From contig NC_044030.1 of assembly GCF_900496995.4 (NCBI RefSeq), positions 77,850,017-77,914,016 on the forward strand: 64,000 nt of DNA. Direction: 5' to 3'. Both the position numbers and the translations under genes were made by a program. The notes under the pieces were generated by a model, which saw nothing but the letters and a program-made list of their open reading frames with translations, ran no database searches and was not told where the DNA came from. Of this stretch, positions 12,641-25,412 are shown piece after piece. The stretch comes from Aquila chrysaetos chrysaetos (Eukaryota > Chordata > Aves > Accipitriformes > Accipitridae). How positions within the stretch are numbered: position 1 is the first letter of the stretch; each line of letters opens with the position of its first letter.

Positions 12641-15613
12641 TCCTAGTTAGGACTCCAGTTAATTTTTAGACGTCATATACTTTCTACTTGCTACTGAAAA
12701 AGCCTAAGTCCTATCTAATTATTCTCTTGGGTTCTCAAGACAAACAGGGTAGGATTTGCAGAGGTAGACTTAGGTAACTTGCATGCACTGGCACAAAGCA
12801 GTCCTCTTCCGTAAGCACTGGTAAACAAGAGAAACAAAATTGCTACTTGATTTTCACTCCATTACAAATGTTCTTCTTTTTAAATTTTAATTATTGCTCT
12901 CTGTTTTTTCCCTTTAATTCACCAAACCTCTTCGATTGAACAGTGATTGAATTTAAGAACATATTAAAACTAATTTTCTCTTTTGCTTGCATCTCTTACT
13001 GACTCCAGTGCAGACAGGGAAATCCAGTATGTCCTAGCAAAACCAGGGCATTCACAGAGTGTAGCGATAGAATATTACAAAGCAGAACCAAATTTGGGGT
13101 GGTTGTGCACATGTTCATGGGAGGTGTAGCACAGGTGACAATCAAGCAGCTGCTAAGGCAGCTGGACAACACCTCCATTTTGTAGACCAATTTGAGCTCT
13201 TCTTGGCATTGGTGATGTCTCAGCCAGCCATTGGAAAAGGCACTTAGATTGGCAGAGGGATTTTTTCTGCTGTAATTTGGATTTTTAAGGGGACTTTGCA
13301 GGAAAAGATCATGACCCAGAGGCTGGCTGTCACACACAGATCCCTACCTGCTGCCTGCCACCAATAATTATAAGAAAGAAGAGAAGAAAAAAAAAGTGAA
13401 TGAATACTCCCATCCTATGTTTTTTCCCATTTGCATCCAATGCATTTTTTCTGTAGGATGGGGAAATGGATTTTAAGCAGAGAAAGTTAAAATCCATCCT
13501 GGAGAATGAGGTCTACTATTTTAATAACTTGAAAAACACTGTTTGATCTTCTTAGGAGGATTTCAGTGCAGGAGTGGAGGCAGTGGGCAGATGTTCAAGA
13601 CTGTTAAATGTGTGGAGGTTGCCTTGGGAAAAAATGAATGCTGGTCTGGAGCAAATTGATGTGTTTCTTGTAGCCCAGAAGAAGTAAATTCTCCTTCATG
13701 GTCTTGGAGTTTGGAACAAAGAGATGCTTATGAAAAGCTGATGGTTACATCTAACAAGGTTACAGAACAATACTAAAACTTTTCAAAGGTGGGATACAAC
13801 AAAAAAAGCAACTTGTCGGACTTCACAGACCAGCTCTATAATCCAGAGGCAGAATCACAGAATTCTGAAAAATTAAGCAGAGAATATTTGAGGTTCTAAA
13901 AATGAAGATTCATAAGTACATTTCTTCCGATCCTTCACCTCAACAAATTATTTACTCTGGCTTCCTGAGTACTCATCATGTAGTTAGTGCTCAAGAGGGC
14001 CCTTAGCAGTGGTTAACAAACTGGGCTGTTGAAAGGCTGAGTACTCTGAGCTGTGCTCTGTGGAGGAAATGGGGTTATGTTAGGTGGGAGGAAATGTTAA
14101 TTAGTGGCATGTCATGATTTATAAACAGACACCACTGTAAAACCTGTTCTTTGGGGCAGTCCTTCAAAGCCTCTGGGTTTTGGTACATATGGATCCCTGT
14201 AACAGTCCAGCAGTGTTGAAGTCACCCAAGTGACTTCAAGTGGTGGCCTTGGTCCTCAGAGGTTTCCAGAGGGAGAGTGCCCCATGGGCACCATCTGTCC
14301 AGGCACTGACTTTTGCCTTGTTCCTTCACTTGGAGACTGTCAGATGTACCTGGTAAACACAAACTCTTTCAGGGTGATGCCTTGCCAGGTCCCCAGCACC
14401 TTGCACTGTCATTGGTAGGTGCTGGTTGACCTTCATGAATTCTGTTGCAGATGATCAGATTATGGAGCCAGTGGTGAATCCTAAGTGTGTTTTTTCACAA
14501 GGTCATCCGAAGTAAGAGGAATACTTTTAACACTGCAAGTAGAGTAAGAAAACCATACAGCCTCTGTCCCAGCCACTGAGGCCTTTCCAGTGAGCAAAGT
14601 GTGGTAGGTTTAACCCCCAAATTTACCTCTCTGTTACTGGAATTTGCTGTTGCAAAGCACCCTCACCAGCACAGAAACAGCAGAGGCACTTTGTTGGGGT
14701 TCTCGTTTATTCCAATTCACTGCTTTTAAGCATCAAATTGATGCAATTTACAGAAGAAAAGACTTTTTTTGCCTCTGGTTTCCAATACTGTCCTTTCCAG
14801 AGGGATGTGAAAGAGCAATGGCTCTCTGTGCCTTTCCCACCAGACACCGCTGCAGAGGTGACACCGTCAGAGCTGCTCTGACAGCTTTGTCACAGTGTGG
14901 TCAGGAGAGGAGAGGCAGCTTGCTTTCCGTTATATTTTACTGAACCCTGGAGATCTGGTAGGAAGAAACCTTGTTTCTGTCATTGGGCTGAGCCAATGTG
15001 ACTTAAGGTGCCCAGGGAACAGATGCAAGGGATAGAAAAATGCCAGCTTGAGTTGTTTTTCTGTCTCTTCTCATTTTTTATCCCTGGGAACTCCAAGTTA
15101 GGACACATCCCCTCAATCAGATGGCTTTGCTGGGTTGTGTATTGGGTGATCGGAAAATGATGATTCTTCCTCTCGTTCCCCAGTGCATGTACTGCCCAAG
15201 AAGAGACTCTGTTGAAGACAGCTCAGCAGATCCCAATGCCCCCAAATTTCCAAGTTTTGGCTTAAGTGCCATCCCTGGCAAGGACAAGGCTGTCAGTCCC
15301 TGGGCTTCCTCCACATCTCTACTGGTGCTGACCTGAAGAGAAGTTAAAGGGATTTTATTCCCCAAAGCTTGGCATTGTCCTTCCATTCACCTTGTAAGTG
15401 CAAGCGGTCACAAAGACCTGTTGAAAGCAGAGTGTTTTCTGCCACCCTTCACTCTGCTCACAGCTCTTCCACGTCCTTTTTGAGCACTGAGCGTGCCAGC
15501 ATTGGTGGGGTGGAGAGACTGTCAGGAAATCTGAGTGTTAAAGCTATTTCTGTTTGGGTCTTGGCAAAAGCCAGGCTCTTTCCAGCACATTGTGCGTGAG
15601 AAAGAGATTCCAG

Positions 15614-15651
15614 GCGCGCGCGCGCGCGTGTGTGTGTGTGTGTACGTGCAC
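15614..15651. repeat. (GC)n(GT)n alternating purine-pyrimidine tract
   Basis: An unbroken 38-bp alternation of purine and pyrimidine: a CG-rich half, then TG repeats, then TACGTGCAC. Such sequence is the classic substrate for left-handed Z-DNA and is a mutable microsatellite. Confidence 0.9.
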
Positions 15652-18600
15652 CACGGCTTCTTCATCCTCCCCATCTCCTGCAGACGCCCCAGCCCGTGTG
15701 TTCAGAGTGAGTTTCTGATGTTGCTTCACACTGAAGTTGTCTTCAGGACAGATAATCCCATCACCCTTATTTTCTGTCCCTGGGGTAATTAGAGATACAG
15801 TATGACCTAAAAGTTGCTGATGCTTGTACGGAGAGAAATAATGAGGAAAAAAAGATGATAGTTGATACTACTAGCTCTGCATGCAGTTGGTTGGCAATGG
15901 AAATCTGTGTTCTTGATGCAAAACAGAAAACTAGTTTCTTTACAAAAATGCATAGCAAAAAGAAAACGAAAGCAAGCTTTTATCTCTGCAAAGGCTCTCT
16001 GCAGTCCCACCATGCCTTAAGATAACAACCCCCTGCTCTTCACTTCTTTTGCTTTAAATTGGAGTCTGTACAGTTTTGCTTGTTACACATCCTGCTGCCC
16101 ACTCCATCGGCAGATGTGCGGTACCCACTGCCATCTCCTCTTCCCTTCATCTCTGCCTGTCCACCCGGCAGCACCACCTGGCTGAAGGGCAGTCAGGTCA
16201 TTTCTTACAAAGTCCTTTAAAAGGGATTGGAATTAGCACAGACTGTGGCAAAGTTTTTATCAGGGAAAAAAGCTGACCCTCCTCGCTCCACTTTTTTCAT
16301 CATTAAATTAAACCCGCTTTTGCTGTGCTCAAGTATCTATGAATACAAGTTAAAGCCTGTTGTAAGTCTTAATTATTGAAAGATAATTCAGACTGAAGTT
16401 GGAACCAAGAGGAACTGTATGTCACTGAAACACCTACCATTTTAACTCCCTGTACTCCTTATGCATAGTCCGTTTTCTGGCTTAATTTCCTCAGGCACGT
16501 CTTCCATACACACTCACTAGTCCCTTAGCACTACTGCAATAAAGTCTTGCTTGCTGAGACCCTCAGGCTGTTTCTCTCCTCTTTTCTTCTACTCTTACAA
16601 CTCTTCTGTTCCTCTCATCTCACCTCCAGCTCCAGTCAGGCAGCCAAGTAGGTAACTATACAATAACAAGCCTTATGTTTGTATGCAGTTGGCAATTTTA
16701 GCTCACAAATATGTATGTTCCAAGTGAAGCTGAACATGTGTGCACTGTGGCCCAGCACAAACCTGACCCAGGCATGGAAGGGGCACAGAAATTATGATAA
16801 TTCTTGTATTGCTTTTGCTTGTCTCCTCCCTTTTCTCTTAGAAATGCTGTAGAAAATCCTTAGCTAATGGTCTTTTGATAAGCAAATCCAAGCTGGGATT
16901 TTTCCTCCCTTCAGTGCATACAGCTGGCCATCGAGGAGGGAGGTAAAAATATTAGTCTGCCAGAATTTCTGCCTCACTGGGTCATTTTGGAGAGTGGGTC
17001 AGATAGCGGGGACTTGGCAGCTGCGGCGTTGCCAGCAATCTCATTTAGTGCTATGGTGTTGAGAGCAGGCAGCTGGGAGGCAGAGTCGGAAGCCTCCCTT
17101 GTCTGCTGTTTGGGGGAGGTGGGCTCGTTTGCCAGTCAGTGGGATCTCATCAGGCCTTTAGCTGCAGCAAGACAGAAGAGCATGAATCTTCGCAAGATTA
17201 GTAACGTGTGGAGTGAGACGAGGGGTCAGACATTCAGGGTCTAGGTTATACCTGCCTCCCCTTCACCTAGACTCCCTTTTACGTTCCACCCAAAAGCAGT
17301 GTTAAACCTTGCTCAAGCCAGCAGTGCCTTAGCACCCTTGCTCTCTCCTTTGGGGCTGCCTGTGGTCCAGCAGTGTGCAGCACTGGGATGGCAGTGCCAT
17401 AACTACAGCCCTGAATGAGCACGCCAGCACCTGACAGCTTGCGTTAGCAAACTGCTTCTGAGTATCTCTGCCCCGTGCGCTGTCCTGACAAAGGGTAACA
17501 AAGATGTAAAATACGTCAGCATTAAAATACTAAACCATGCTTCATTGACATCAGAGTTCTATATTAAGAACCATCATCATCTTTACCTGTACATTACTGC
17601 TATCTTCAGTGTGAGTCAGGCTTTCCCCGAGTCCCTTTGAGCTCTCCCTGCCACCGGAACTGCTTGTTCCTTTGGCAGAGGCTTCAGCTCAGCAGTGCAC
17701 ACGTCTGATTTCCAGCTGGGGGGGATCTGCACTTTGGGATGACATCTCTCATCCCTCAGCCCTGCTTTCCCTCCTGCAGCACTCAAAGCAGCTGCAGCCA
17801 GCAACCTTGTCTTTGATCTTGTCTTTCAAGCCCCCTTCTCAGGGGTTTCAGCAGGGACATAAATTTTCTCTGGTCAGTCCTGTTTCCTTCTGCCATTCAA
17901 GGCATGGCTGTGTTTTGCCACCAGTCCCTTTGAGAGGTGGAAGGAAAAGGCAGCTGCCAAACCCACAGGCCTGCACCTGGAAGGAGGAGGACATTAAGGA
18001 ACATAAAATAGCTGACAACAGCATCCTAACATCCCCTCTGCCATCCTCAACTGGCTAACACTGGCAGATAGCAGCCCTACCTGAGAAAGCAGACAGGGGA
18101 TTCCTTGAGGATGAGAAAAGGTTTAATCATTTATGATAGTTTGGGACTAATTCCTGAGCCCAGTTCTGATTTCTCTACCAAAGCAGGGTCTGAGCTGGAG
18201 GAGGAGGGTGGCAGCATCCTCCCGCCTCTGCCGAGGCACCCTACAAGGAACAGATCGCAGCACCCGGTAAGCCCCGTCCTTCAGAGCATGTGGCAAAGGA
18301 CAAAGCCAGACATGAAGTCATGAGTTTTCTCTAATCTCTTTGCAATGAGAAAGAGGAAAGGAGTTCCCGCTCCTCCCTGGGGTGGGCCACCAAATCCAGA
18401 TGAGAGCAGCATAGATATCAAAATGACAGGCTAGGCTCTTTGAAACTGTACTTGTGAGGTCTGCGGCTGCCCTACGTAAACCCTGCCTGCCTCTCTCCTC
18501 ACTGTCTGGTGAGACTTCGGAAGAGAGGAGCGGGAGTCTTTGAGCTGCACCAGGTATAACAGCTGGGCAGCTGAGCAATGCTCAGCTGTCCCCAAGGGCC

Positions 18601-20040
18601 ACCATGCCCTGGTGATCTGGCAGCAGCCCCAGGTGCCACCGAAACAGCTTTTTGCAGGCACCTCTGCAGCAGGAGAGAGAAGTGTTGGGGCATGCCGCAC
18701 ACAAGGGCTCACACAAAGATTCCCAACCCTGCTCCAAGAGGAAATGTATTGAATTAGGCGCCACTATCCATCTGAAGTAGAACTCCTGCCAACCTAATTA
18801 ATGAAAGCTTAATCAGCAGACTGGTTAATCATAAACTTATTAAATAACTAATTGAGCTCTAAGGCTGTTTGTCAAATTTCCAGACAATGGCAATCTCACT
18901 AAGGGAGAGATCAGGTCAGTAATCCTGTTAAGGGAGCAGGTTTGCTGCATGGGACGGGTCTCTGGCTAAGCCGCTGCTGATCCAAGTACCGGGGGCTGGG
19001 GCTCAAAAACTGAATAGCAGGAAGAGGCACCCTGGGCCGTACATATCCTGTTCTCACATAGAGATTCATAGTAAACAGTCAATTAATCTAGTGAAACAAT
19101 GCCTGAAAGTCCTCTTCTGGGGAGCAGAGTATTTGGAGGGTGACATACTAAGTTAGTAACACTCTTTCCCTTTTCCAGGGAAGAAAACAGTAGGTATCAC
19201 ACTGCAAAGCAGGGATTTCTCAAAGCATGGTGGGGTGAGGAGTATCCATCCATTGAGCTTGTTAACCAACCTGGTTGCCTTTCTCCATCTGCTTTCATTT
19301 TATTGGAGAGAAAATACAGAACTTTGCTTGAAATGCATAGGGTTGCAGAAATGCAATGCAGCAGATGATAAAACAGAATGAATCAAATAAATGACATTTT
19401 GCTGCTAAATCAAAGCCAGAAACATGGCTGGGACTTCAGCTGCAGTCCAGTCCTGGGAACAAGAAAAGCCCAAGGGTTTTTTCCAAGCAGGATGCTGGAG
19501 TCAGTGAGCTGCGAGTCTCTTCCAAGCTCACGTGCTGCCTGTGGCATCAGCACTTCTGTCCTTATTTGTTTTGGCTACTAGATGGGAACTCAACAAGACG
19601 TTCCAAGCAGTGGTATCTGCGAGCCAGTGAAAGCTTTCCCAATTACAACATACTAAGAATAAACTAAATCTGTAGTTTATATAGGCTATAAAACACATGC
19701 TCTCTGCCATAGATCAATCATTCAGTGTGTATTTTAGAGTCATACAAGCATGGACATTTGACTAAGTTCTATGCAGTTCAAGCCTACTTATGTCAGACTC
19801 TATTCAAGTGTTTTTTATACAAATATGCACTGTATGATGATCTCCTGTGTAACTGAAGGCTATGAGTATTCAGCTAAGCAAGTTTGTACTGTTACTCTCC
19901 TAAATACACATCACACTTACTACATGCATCAGTGACCTTAATGCTTTTTCACAGAACATCGGGACCCATAACAAATGTGTTGTGGCCAATAATATTAATT
20001 CCATTTATCTGGTACATTATGCCTTTAGCGTAAGTGATGC

Positions 20041-20076
20041 TTTAAATGAAGAGAGCTATTTAAATGAAGAGAGTTA
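20041..20076. repeat. Two-copy 18-bp direct repeat
   Basis: The unit TTTAAATGAAGAGAGCTA is followed directly by TTTAAATGAAGAGAGTTA, with one mismatch. A recent small duplication. Confidence 0.85.
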
Positions 20077-23000
20077 AATTGCACTTGCACCATACAGCAG
20101 GGTCAAGCAAGTGGCTTTGACTTAAACCTGTGTTCAGTTGAGTAGAAATGATGAGGGGACATTTGCAGAAGTTCTCCCCAGGTGAAATAACTTAACTGTC
20201 TCTGTCCATTTAAAGTATGTTAAGGGAGAGAGTAGCTCAGTTTTATGGATTATATTTTGTAGAGTTCAGTTTATAAACTGAAACTTTTCAGCTGGGCTTG
20301 TCAGGATGCAAACACTTCCCCAGATATCTAACTTTGTTCTTCTGTCTGACAGGAAAAATATTCATTGTAAAGTACATGAAAATACCAGATAAATCCCTTT
20401 CTGAAGGTAAATGTGAAAAATGGGAGGGGGGAATAAATAAATAAAACTGATGCTGTTCATATATTCCAGTTCTGGCAGTGATAAATGAAATCTTTATATG
20501 CAATATTTTGCAGCCATTAGGAATAAAAGTCTCAATCCTTAAAAATTAAGTGAAAAAGCACAGGCTGAATCACAACAAAATGCCCTTGTGAGCTGGGAGC
20601 TGCGACAATAGATGCCTTTGAAATCAGTACAGAAAGATGTTCAAAGATGAAGAGAAATGAATTGCTGCCTGCTGCTACATAGTCACAACCTGTCTAAATA
20701 AAATGGCTGCAGAGACAGCTCAGGCAGAGGAGTGGGAGTCAGGAATCCCGTTCTGTGCTCCCCTGCTGCCACAGATGCTCTACGTGGCTTTAAGGTAAAC
20801 CAGTTAAATAGTTTCTCCCAGCAGTAAAATACAACTTACTGTTTTACAAAGATGATTCGTGATTATGTCATGCCGTGAAGAGGTAAAGTGCTCTGTGTTC
20901 AAGGTAGTAATTTTTTCCCCTAAAGTATACAGCCATAAGGTTTTCTTTGCTAGATGGCTAACTGCACTGGATGCCCTACTGTCCTGTGTGTCAAAGCCCA
21001 ACAGTAGATATAAACAGGGAAGTCGTTCCTTCCTATAATCACATGAGGGTCAGGTAAATGAGCTTTGGGGCTGGAATAGTGTGGCTAGGGGATGGGGACA
21101 TGCTGCTGGAACATAAAGCCACTTCTGGAGATGCTTGTGGTGTAAGCAGATGATAGCTTTGGTCGGGACCGGAGCACTCATTTACCTGTCCTCCTTTGTG
21201 CTAAGCAATAAGCATGGCACTTCAGTTCGGTGTGTGTTTTCTGAAGGGAAGTGCAAAAAGGAACATCAGCCAGGCCATCAGAAACCTCTCTGTAACTTGT
21301 TCAGGCAGCGCTTTAGGTGAGCGTTACCCCAGAATGAGCCCTGCATTGCTGTGCATGCAATGCAGTGACTGCTGCTTGTAGTAGCTCCTATACAAGAAGT
21401 TAAGAGCTGCATCCTTGAATAAGAGATGCAAACATTGTCTTTGTACTCCCTAGGTCATTTACCAGTTCTTTGCCTGGTCAGTCCTTCTTGGGAGCTGAAG
21501 GGAGCTTAAAACCACTCAAAGGCCATTGGTGTTTGTGCCAGCTCTCAAGCATGCCAAAGGGACAGAGCAGTAGCCAGATCAACAAAACATAAGGAAGTGC
21601 AGCTCCTTGGATGTTTAAAACCTGGTCCAAGAGGGACCTTGGAAGATGGATTTATATGCCTGCTCTTGCTAGCCAGTTCTCACAATTAGATGTAGTTCAC
21701 TAATTTCCCCAAGTTTGGCTGGGCCAGCAAAAATAACGTACTTCAGCTAAAAATACTGTGTCTCGCCAAAGTTGGTAGTTGGATGACTTAGCTATCTGAC
21801 CCTTGCTTATCTGAACAGTCTTTTCTGAAGCTGGGTGAAACAATCCTGATTCAGATGGCCTGTCCTGAATAATCAACACTGATGCCCAGTGCCTATCACC
21901 TTGAAATTGTATTCCTTGTATTCAGAGCAAGGGGCTGGCTGCAGACAGATCCTTTTGGTTCTGCTTCCCCTGTTTAGAAAAAATAGCTTTTATCTTGCCT
22001 TTCTTTACTATGCAGGGAAGCACAGCCATCCGCTGCACTAATGCCACCCACGTGGTTGCACTTACACTCCCCAAATCTCCCCAGGGAGCATAGCCCTCAC
22101 CAGGATCAGCATGGCCCCAGCACACTGCTTTCTTATACCTCCCTTTCTATACAGCCTGCAGGCAATGTCCCTGTTGATGTACATACCCTGAAATCTCTCC
22201 AAGAAGTGACACAGTCCTTGCTGACAAATACTCTCTGTCAGAGGTGAAAGGTAGTGAAGGTTTCAGTGTTAACTAGATGCATGCTAATGTCCCTGAGCAA
22301 AATGATGCAAGTGAGCTGAAACCACGACTTGGGTTTGAAGTGGAAGTTCTAGTCAGCACTTCGTTCTTTCTCCCTCCATTTGCTCACAACCCTGTTCATC
22401 ATTCAGCGGGATCTGAACAGACAGATTAATATTATTTACTGTGTAATTTAAATTCTCAGCTTGCTTGAGAAGGTAGTATTCATCAGGGAATCACTGCAGT
22501 CCTCAGCCTCTGAAATGGTACGGCTGACTGTGGAGGGGGTAGAAAGGCAAATACATCCCACAATCTCATCTCATAGACCTTGAAGATGGAAAAATACAAC
22601 TCTGTCAGACCGGATTAATTTCTCTTTGTCTTCCCACTGCAGCAAATCCCATGGACCCACACTGCACTGTCCCCATCACAGGAAGCTCCATCTCTTCCTG
22701 ATCAGGCAGGTTCACAAGCAGAGTTAGCAAGGTTCAGTCAGCAGCTCTCAGCAAAGAGACAGGAGCAGTCAGCATCTGTGTGCTTCCAACCCACAGTGCA
22801 AAGGAAGCAAATCAGCCTCGTCTGCCATTGAATGGTTTTTTGTGCCGATCAGGCTGCCTCAGTTGAGGGGGACACATGCAGTCAGGCATGGTGGCAGTGA
22901 GAGGCAATGGCATCCTAAAGCACTCTCCACCCACCACTGTCTGACCATAGCCAGAGTCATTCACATTCTTGGGACAAATGGGAACTGTGGATTTGGGGGG

Positions 23001-24159
23001 TCTGACCCTCCAAATAGCTCTTCAGCATAGTACAGGGTGATGTTCACCAAATTCCTGGGTTGTCTGCTTTGCATGATACCGCAAAAGGAGCAGTTCTGCA
23101 AGAGACTGAAGCATATGGCTACTTTTGCCATTTCTGGTTTGGGGCAGAGTATAAGCAAAACCAATGCCCCCCTACATAGCAACACGTACCAAAGGAGCTG
23201 TTAAGCATTTCATTTTTTAAAACCCAGAAAACATTATTAAAACTGGTTAAACACTGTTTTAATTTAAACTCTAAAACCAGAGGAGTAATTGTAAGGATTT
23301 ATTCAAGTCTGATTTTTAACATAGACATATTCATGTTAAATCCATTCTGCTTCACATGCTCCATTACTATTTTCCCTCTTCATAAAGCAGCTAGACATCC
23401 AGCCAGCCAGCTGAACAGGTAACCATTTTAAATTGTACTAAGTAATACCGCAGTGCTTGAAAGCATTCATTAGGGCTGTAGCTGTTCCCAGTGGTAAGGA
23501 GAGAATTCAGCCCCTCTCGACTTAGACACAACTTTATCTAACAGAGGTTCCCTGGGAATGTGCTTCATTTGTCAGCATGCAGTTATTTGCCCGTTCTCTG
23601 ACACATCCTAAATCAGGCAGGTGAAAGCACACCAGGGCAGGGATGGTTTGATGAGTGCCTAGCATGCTGGAGCACCATCTTATTGAGGACCCTTGCATGC
23701 AGCTGTAATACGAGACCATTGACAGACAGGATGCAAGGCTGGGCCAATTATGGTCCTGATTGTGTCTGCAGCATGCATTTCCTTTGCTCTTTTATACTTG
23801 TGTGTTATTCCTGCCTTCCTGAAAGCTCCGTGGGCTTCTTTGGCTGTTGTCTTGTCACCAGTAGAGCTTACCTTGAAGCAGCACTTGGAGCAGATGCTAA
23901 ACGGCTTGGGGTGAGCGAGCAGAACAGACTAGTGTGAGGCTAGCATAAAGGTAGCAGCTTGCTCATTGAGCAGATTCATCTTCTTTCTTTAAATGATTTT
24001 AATATCATAAGGGGACAAAGTCACTTAAAGATGAAATGACAAGGTGGACAAGAAAGGAGGGGTGAGATGTGATGTGCTTGGCAGGTCCAGACAGAAAGCT
24101 GTCTCGCATGCTGTTCAGAGCAGTATAGTGGTGTCAAAAGGATCCTGGACCCTCTCCTC

Positions 24160-24206
24160 ACATACATACACACACCCACAAACACACACCCACAAACACA
24201 CACACG
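24160..24206. repeat. CA-rich imperfect microsatellite
   Basis: Repeated ACACACA blocks are interrupted by CCCACAAA. Overlapping chance open frames here translate to Thr/His or Cys/Val repeats and are not genes. Confidence 0.8.
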
Positions 24207-24387
24207 TGCTGCTCCATGTATTCCTTTTCTGACACAGTGTCCAGGATTAGCTTAAGTGGAACTGGTGCAGCCAAATTCCCCACTGTGTCAGGCTGACAGC
24301 ACAGCTGTCTGTGTTCTGTGAGCTCTTCACTGAAACAGAAGCTAATGCTGCTTTGCTCCACTCAAGCATGGAGCCAGGTAGATTACC

Positions 24388-25407
24388 TGTGGTGGGTTGA
24401 CCCTGGCTGGATGCCAGGTGCCCACCAAAGCTGCTCTGTCGCTCCCCTCCTCAGCCAGACAGGGGAGAGAAAGTATAACAAAAGGTTTGTGGGACAAGAT
24501 AAGGACAGAGGGAGATCACTCTCCAATTACTGTCATGGCCAAAACAGACTCGACATAAGGAAATCAGTTTAATTTACTACCAAACAAATCAGAGTAGGAT
24601 AATGAGAAGTAAAACTAAATATTAAAAACACCTTCCCCTCACCCCTTCCTTCCTCTCAGGCTTAACTTTACTCCCAATTTTCTCTACCTCCTCCCCCCAA
24701 GCTCTGCAGGGGAGTGGGGAATGGGGGTTGGGGTCAGTTCCTCACACCTTGTCTCTGCCGCTCCTTCCTCCTCAGAGGGAGGACTCCTCACTCTTCCCTT
24801 GCTCCAGCATGGGGTCCCTCCCATGGGAGGCAGTCATCCATGAACTTCTCCATTGTGAGTTTTTCCCATGGGCTGCAGTTCTTCACGAACTGCTCCAGCG
24901 TGGGTCCTTTCCACGGGCTGCAGTCCTTCAGGCACAGACTGCTCCAGCGCAGCCTTTCCCATGGAGTCCCAGCCATCTTGGGCAGCATCCCCCTGCTCCG
25001 ATGTGGGGTCCTCCTCCCCAGGCTGCAGGTGGGCATCAGCACCCCCGCTCCCCTCCATGGGCTGGGGGGGGACAGCCTGCTGTCTCACCACAGGCTGCGG
25101 GGGAATCTCCTCCTCCCCTCCTTCTTCACTGACCTTGCTGTCTTCAGAGTTGTTTCTCTCACATGTTCTCACTTCTCTCTCTGACTGCCATTGCTGTTGT
25201 GCAGCAATTTTTCCCCTTTCTTAAGTACGTTATCCCAGAGGCACTACCACTGTCGCTGATGGGCTCAGCCTTGGCCAGTGGCGGGTCTGTCTTGGAGGCA
25301 GCTGGCATTGGCTCTGTCAGACATAGGGGAAGCTTCTAGCAGCTTTTCACAGAAACCATCCCTGTAGCCTCCCCCGCTACCAAAACTTGCCACGCAAACC
25401 CCATACA
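24388..25407 (-). mobile_element. Solo LTR of avian endogenous retrovirus (ERVL-like) with 5-bp TSD
   Basis: A 1,020-bp element starts TGTGGTGGGTTGACCCTGG and ends CCCCATACA. It is flanked by an exact 5-bp direct repeat, TTACC, at 24,383-24,387 and 25,408-25,412. TG...CA ends with a 5-bp duplication define a retroviral LTR insertion; ERVL-type integrases commonly give 5 bp, so the class is inferred. The sequence resembles an LTR I remember from neoavian genomes. Minus-strand orientation is inferred from a TTAAGAA-type box (RC of 25,220-25,226) and an AATTAAAC-type signal further along that strand. Between about 24,799 and 25,050 it carries roughly 45-bp tandem units. Open frames on both strands within it are consequences of this repeat. 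No gag, pol or env sequence adjoins it. Confidence 0.85.
24799..25050. repeat. About 45-bp tandem units inside the LTR
   Basis: Imperfect copies of a unit resembling TGCTCCAGCGTGGGTCC followed by CACGGGCTGCAGTCCTTC recur about five times. The period is near 45 bp, a multiple of three, so translations are periodic. Units at the two edges are more diverged. Confidence 0.7.
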
Positions 25408-25412
25408 TTACC

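Larger units (their letters stand above)
12641..24387. other. Non-coding, presumed FAM219A intron
   Basis: No supported exon. Holds the alternating purine-pyrimidine tract at 15,614-15,651, a two-copy 18-bp repeat at 20,041-20,076, an AATA run near 20,441-20,454, a CA-rich tract at about 24,160-24,206, and a homeodomain-motif-rich block near 18,790-18,860. The rest shows nothing recognisable. Confidence 0.5.

Noticed and set aside
16987-17244. 85-codon open frame in a GC-richer patch
   Set aside because: No convincing acceptor/donor pair or recognised protein; could at most be regulatory.
24714-25224. Overlapping 112-156 codon frames on both strands
   Set aside because: They lie wholly inside the solo LTR and reflect its GC-rich tandem repeat, not retroviral genes.
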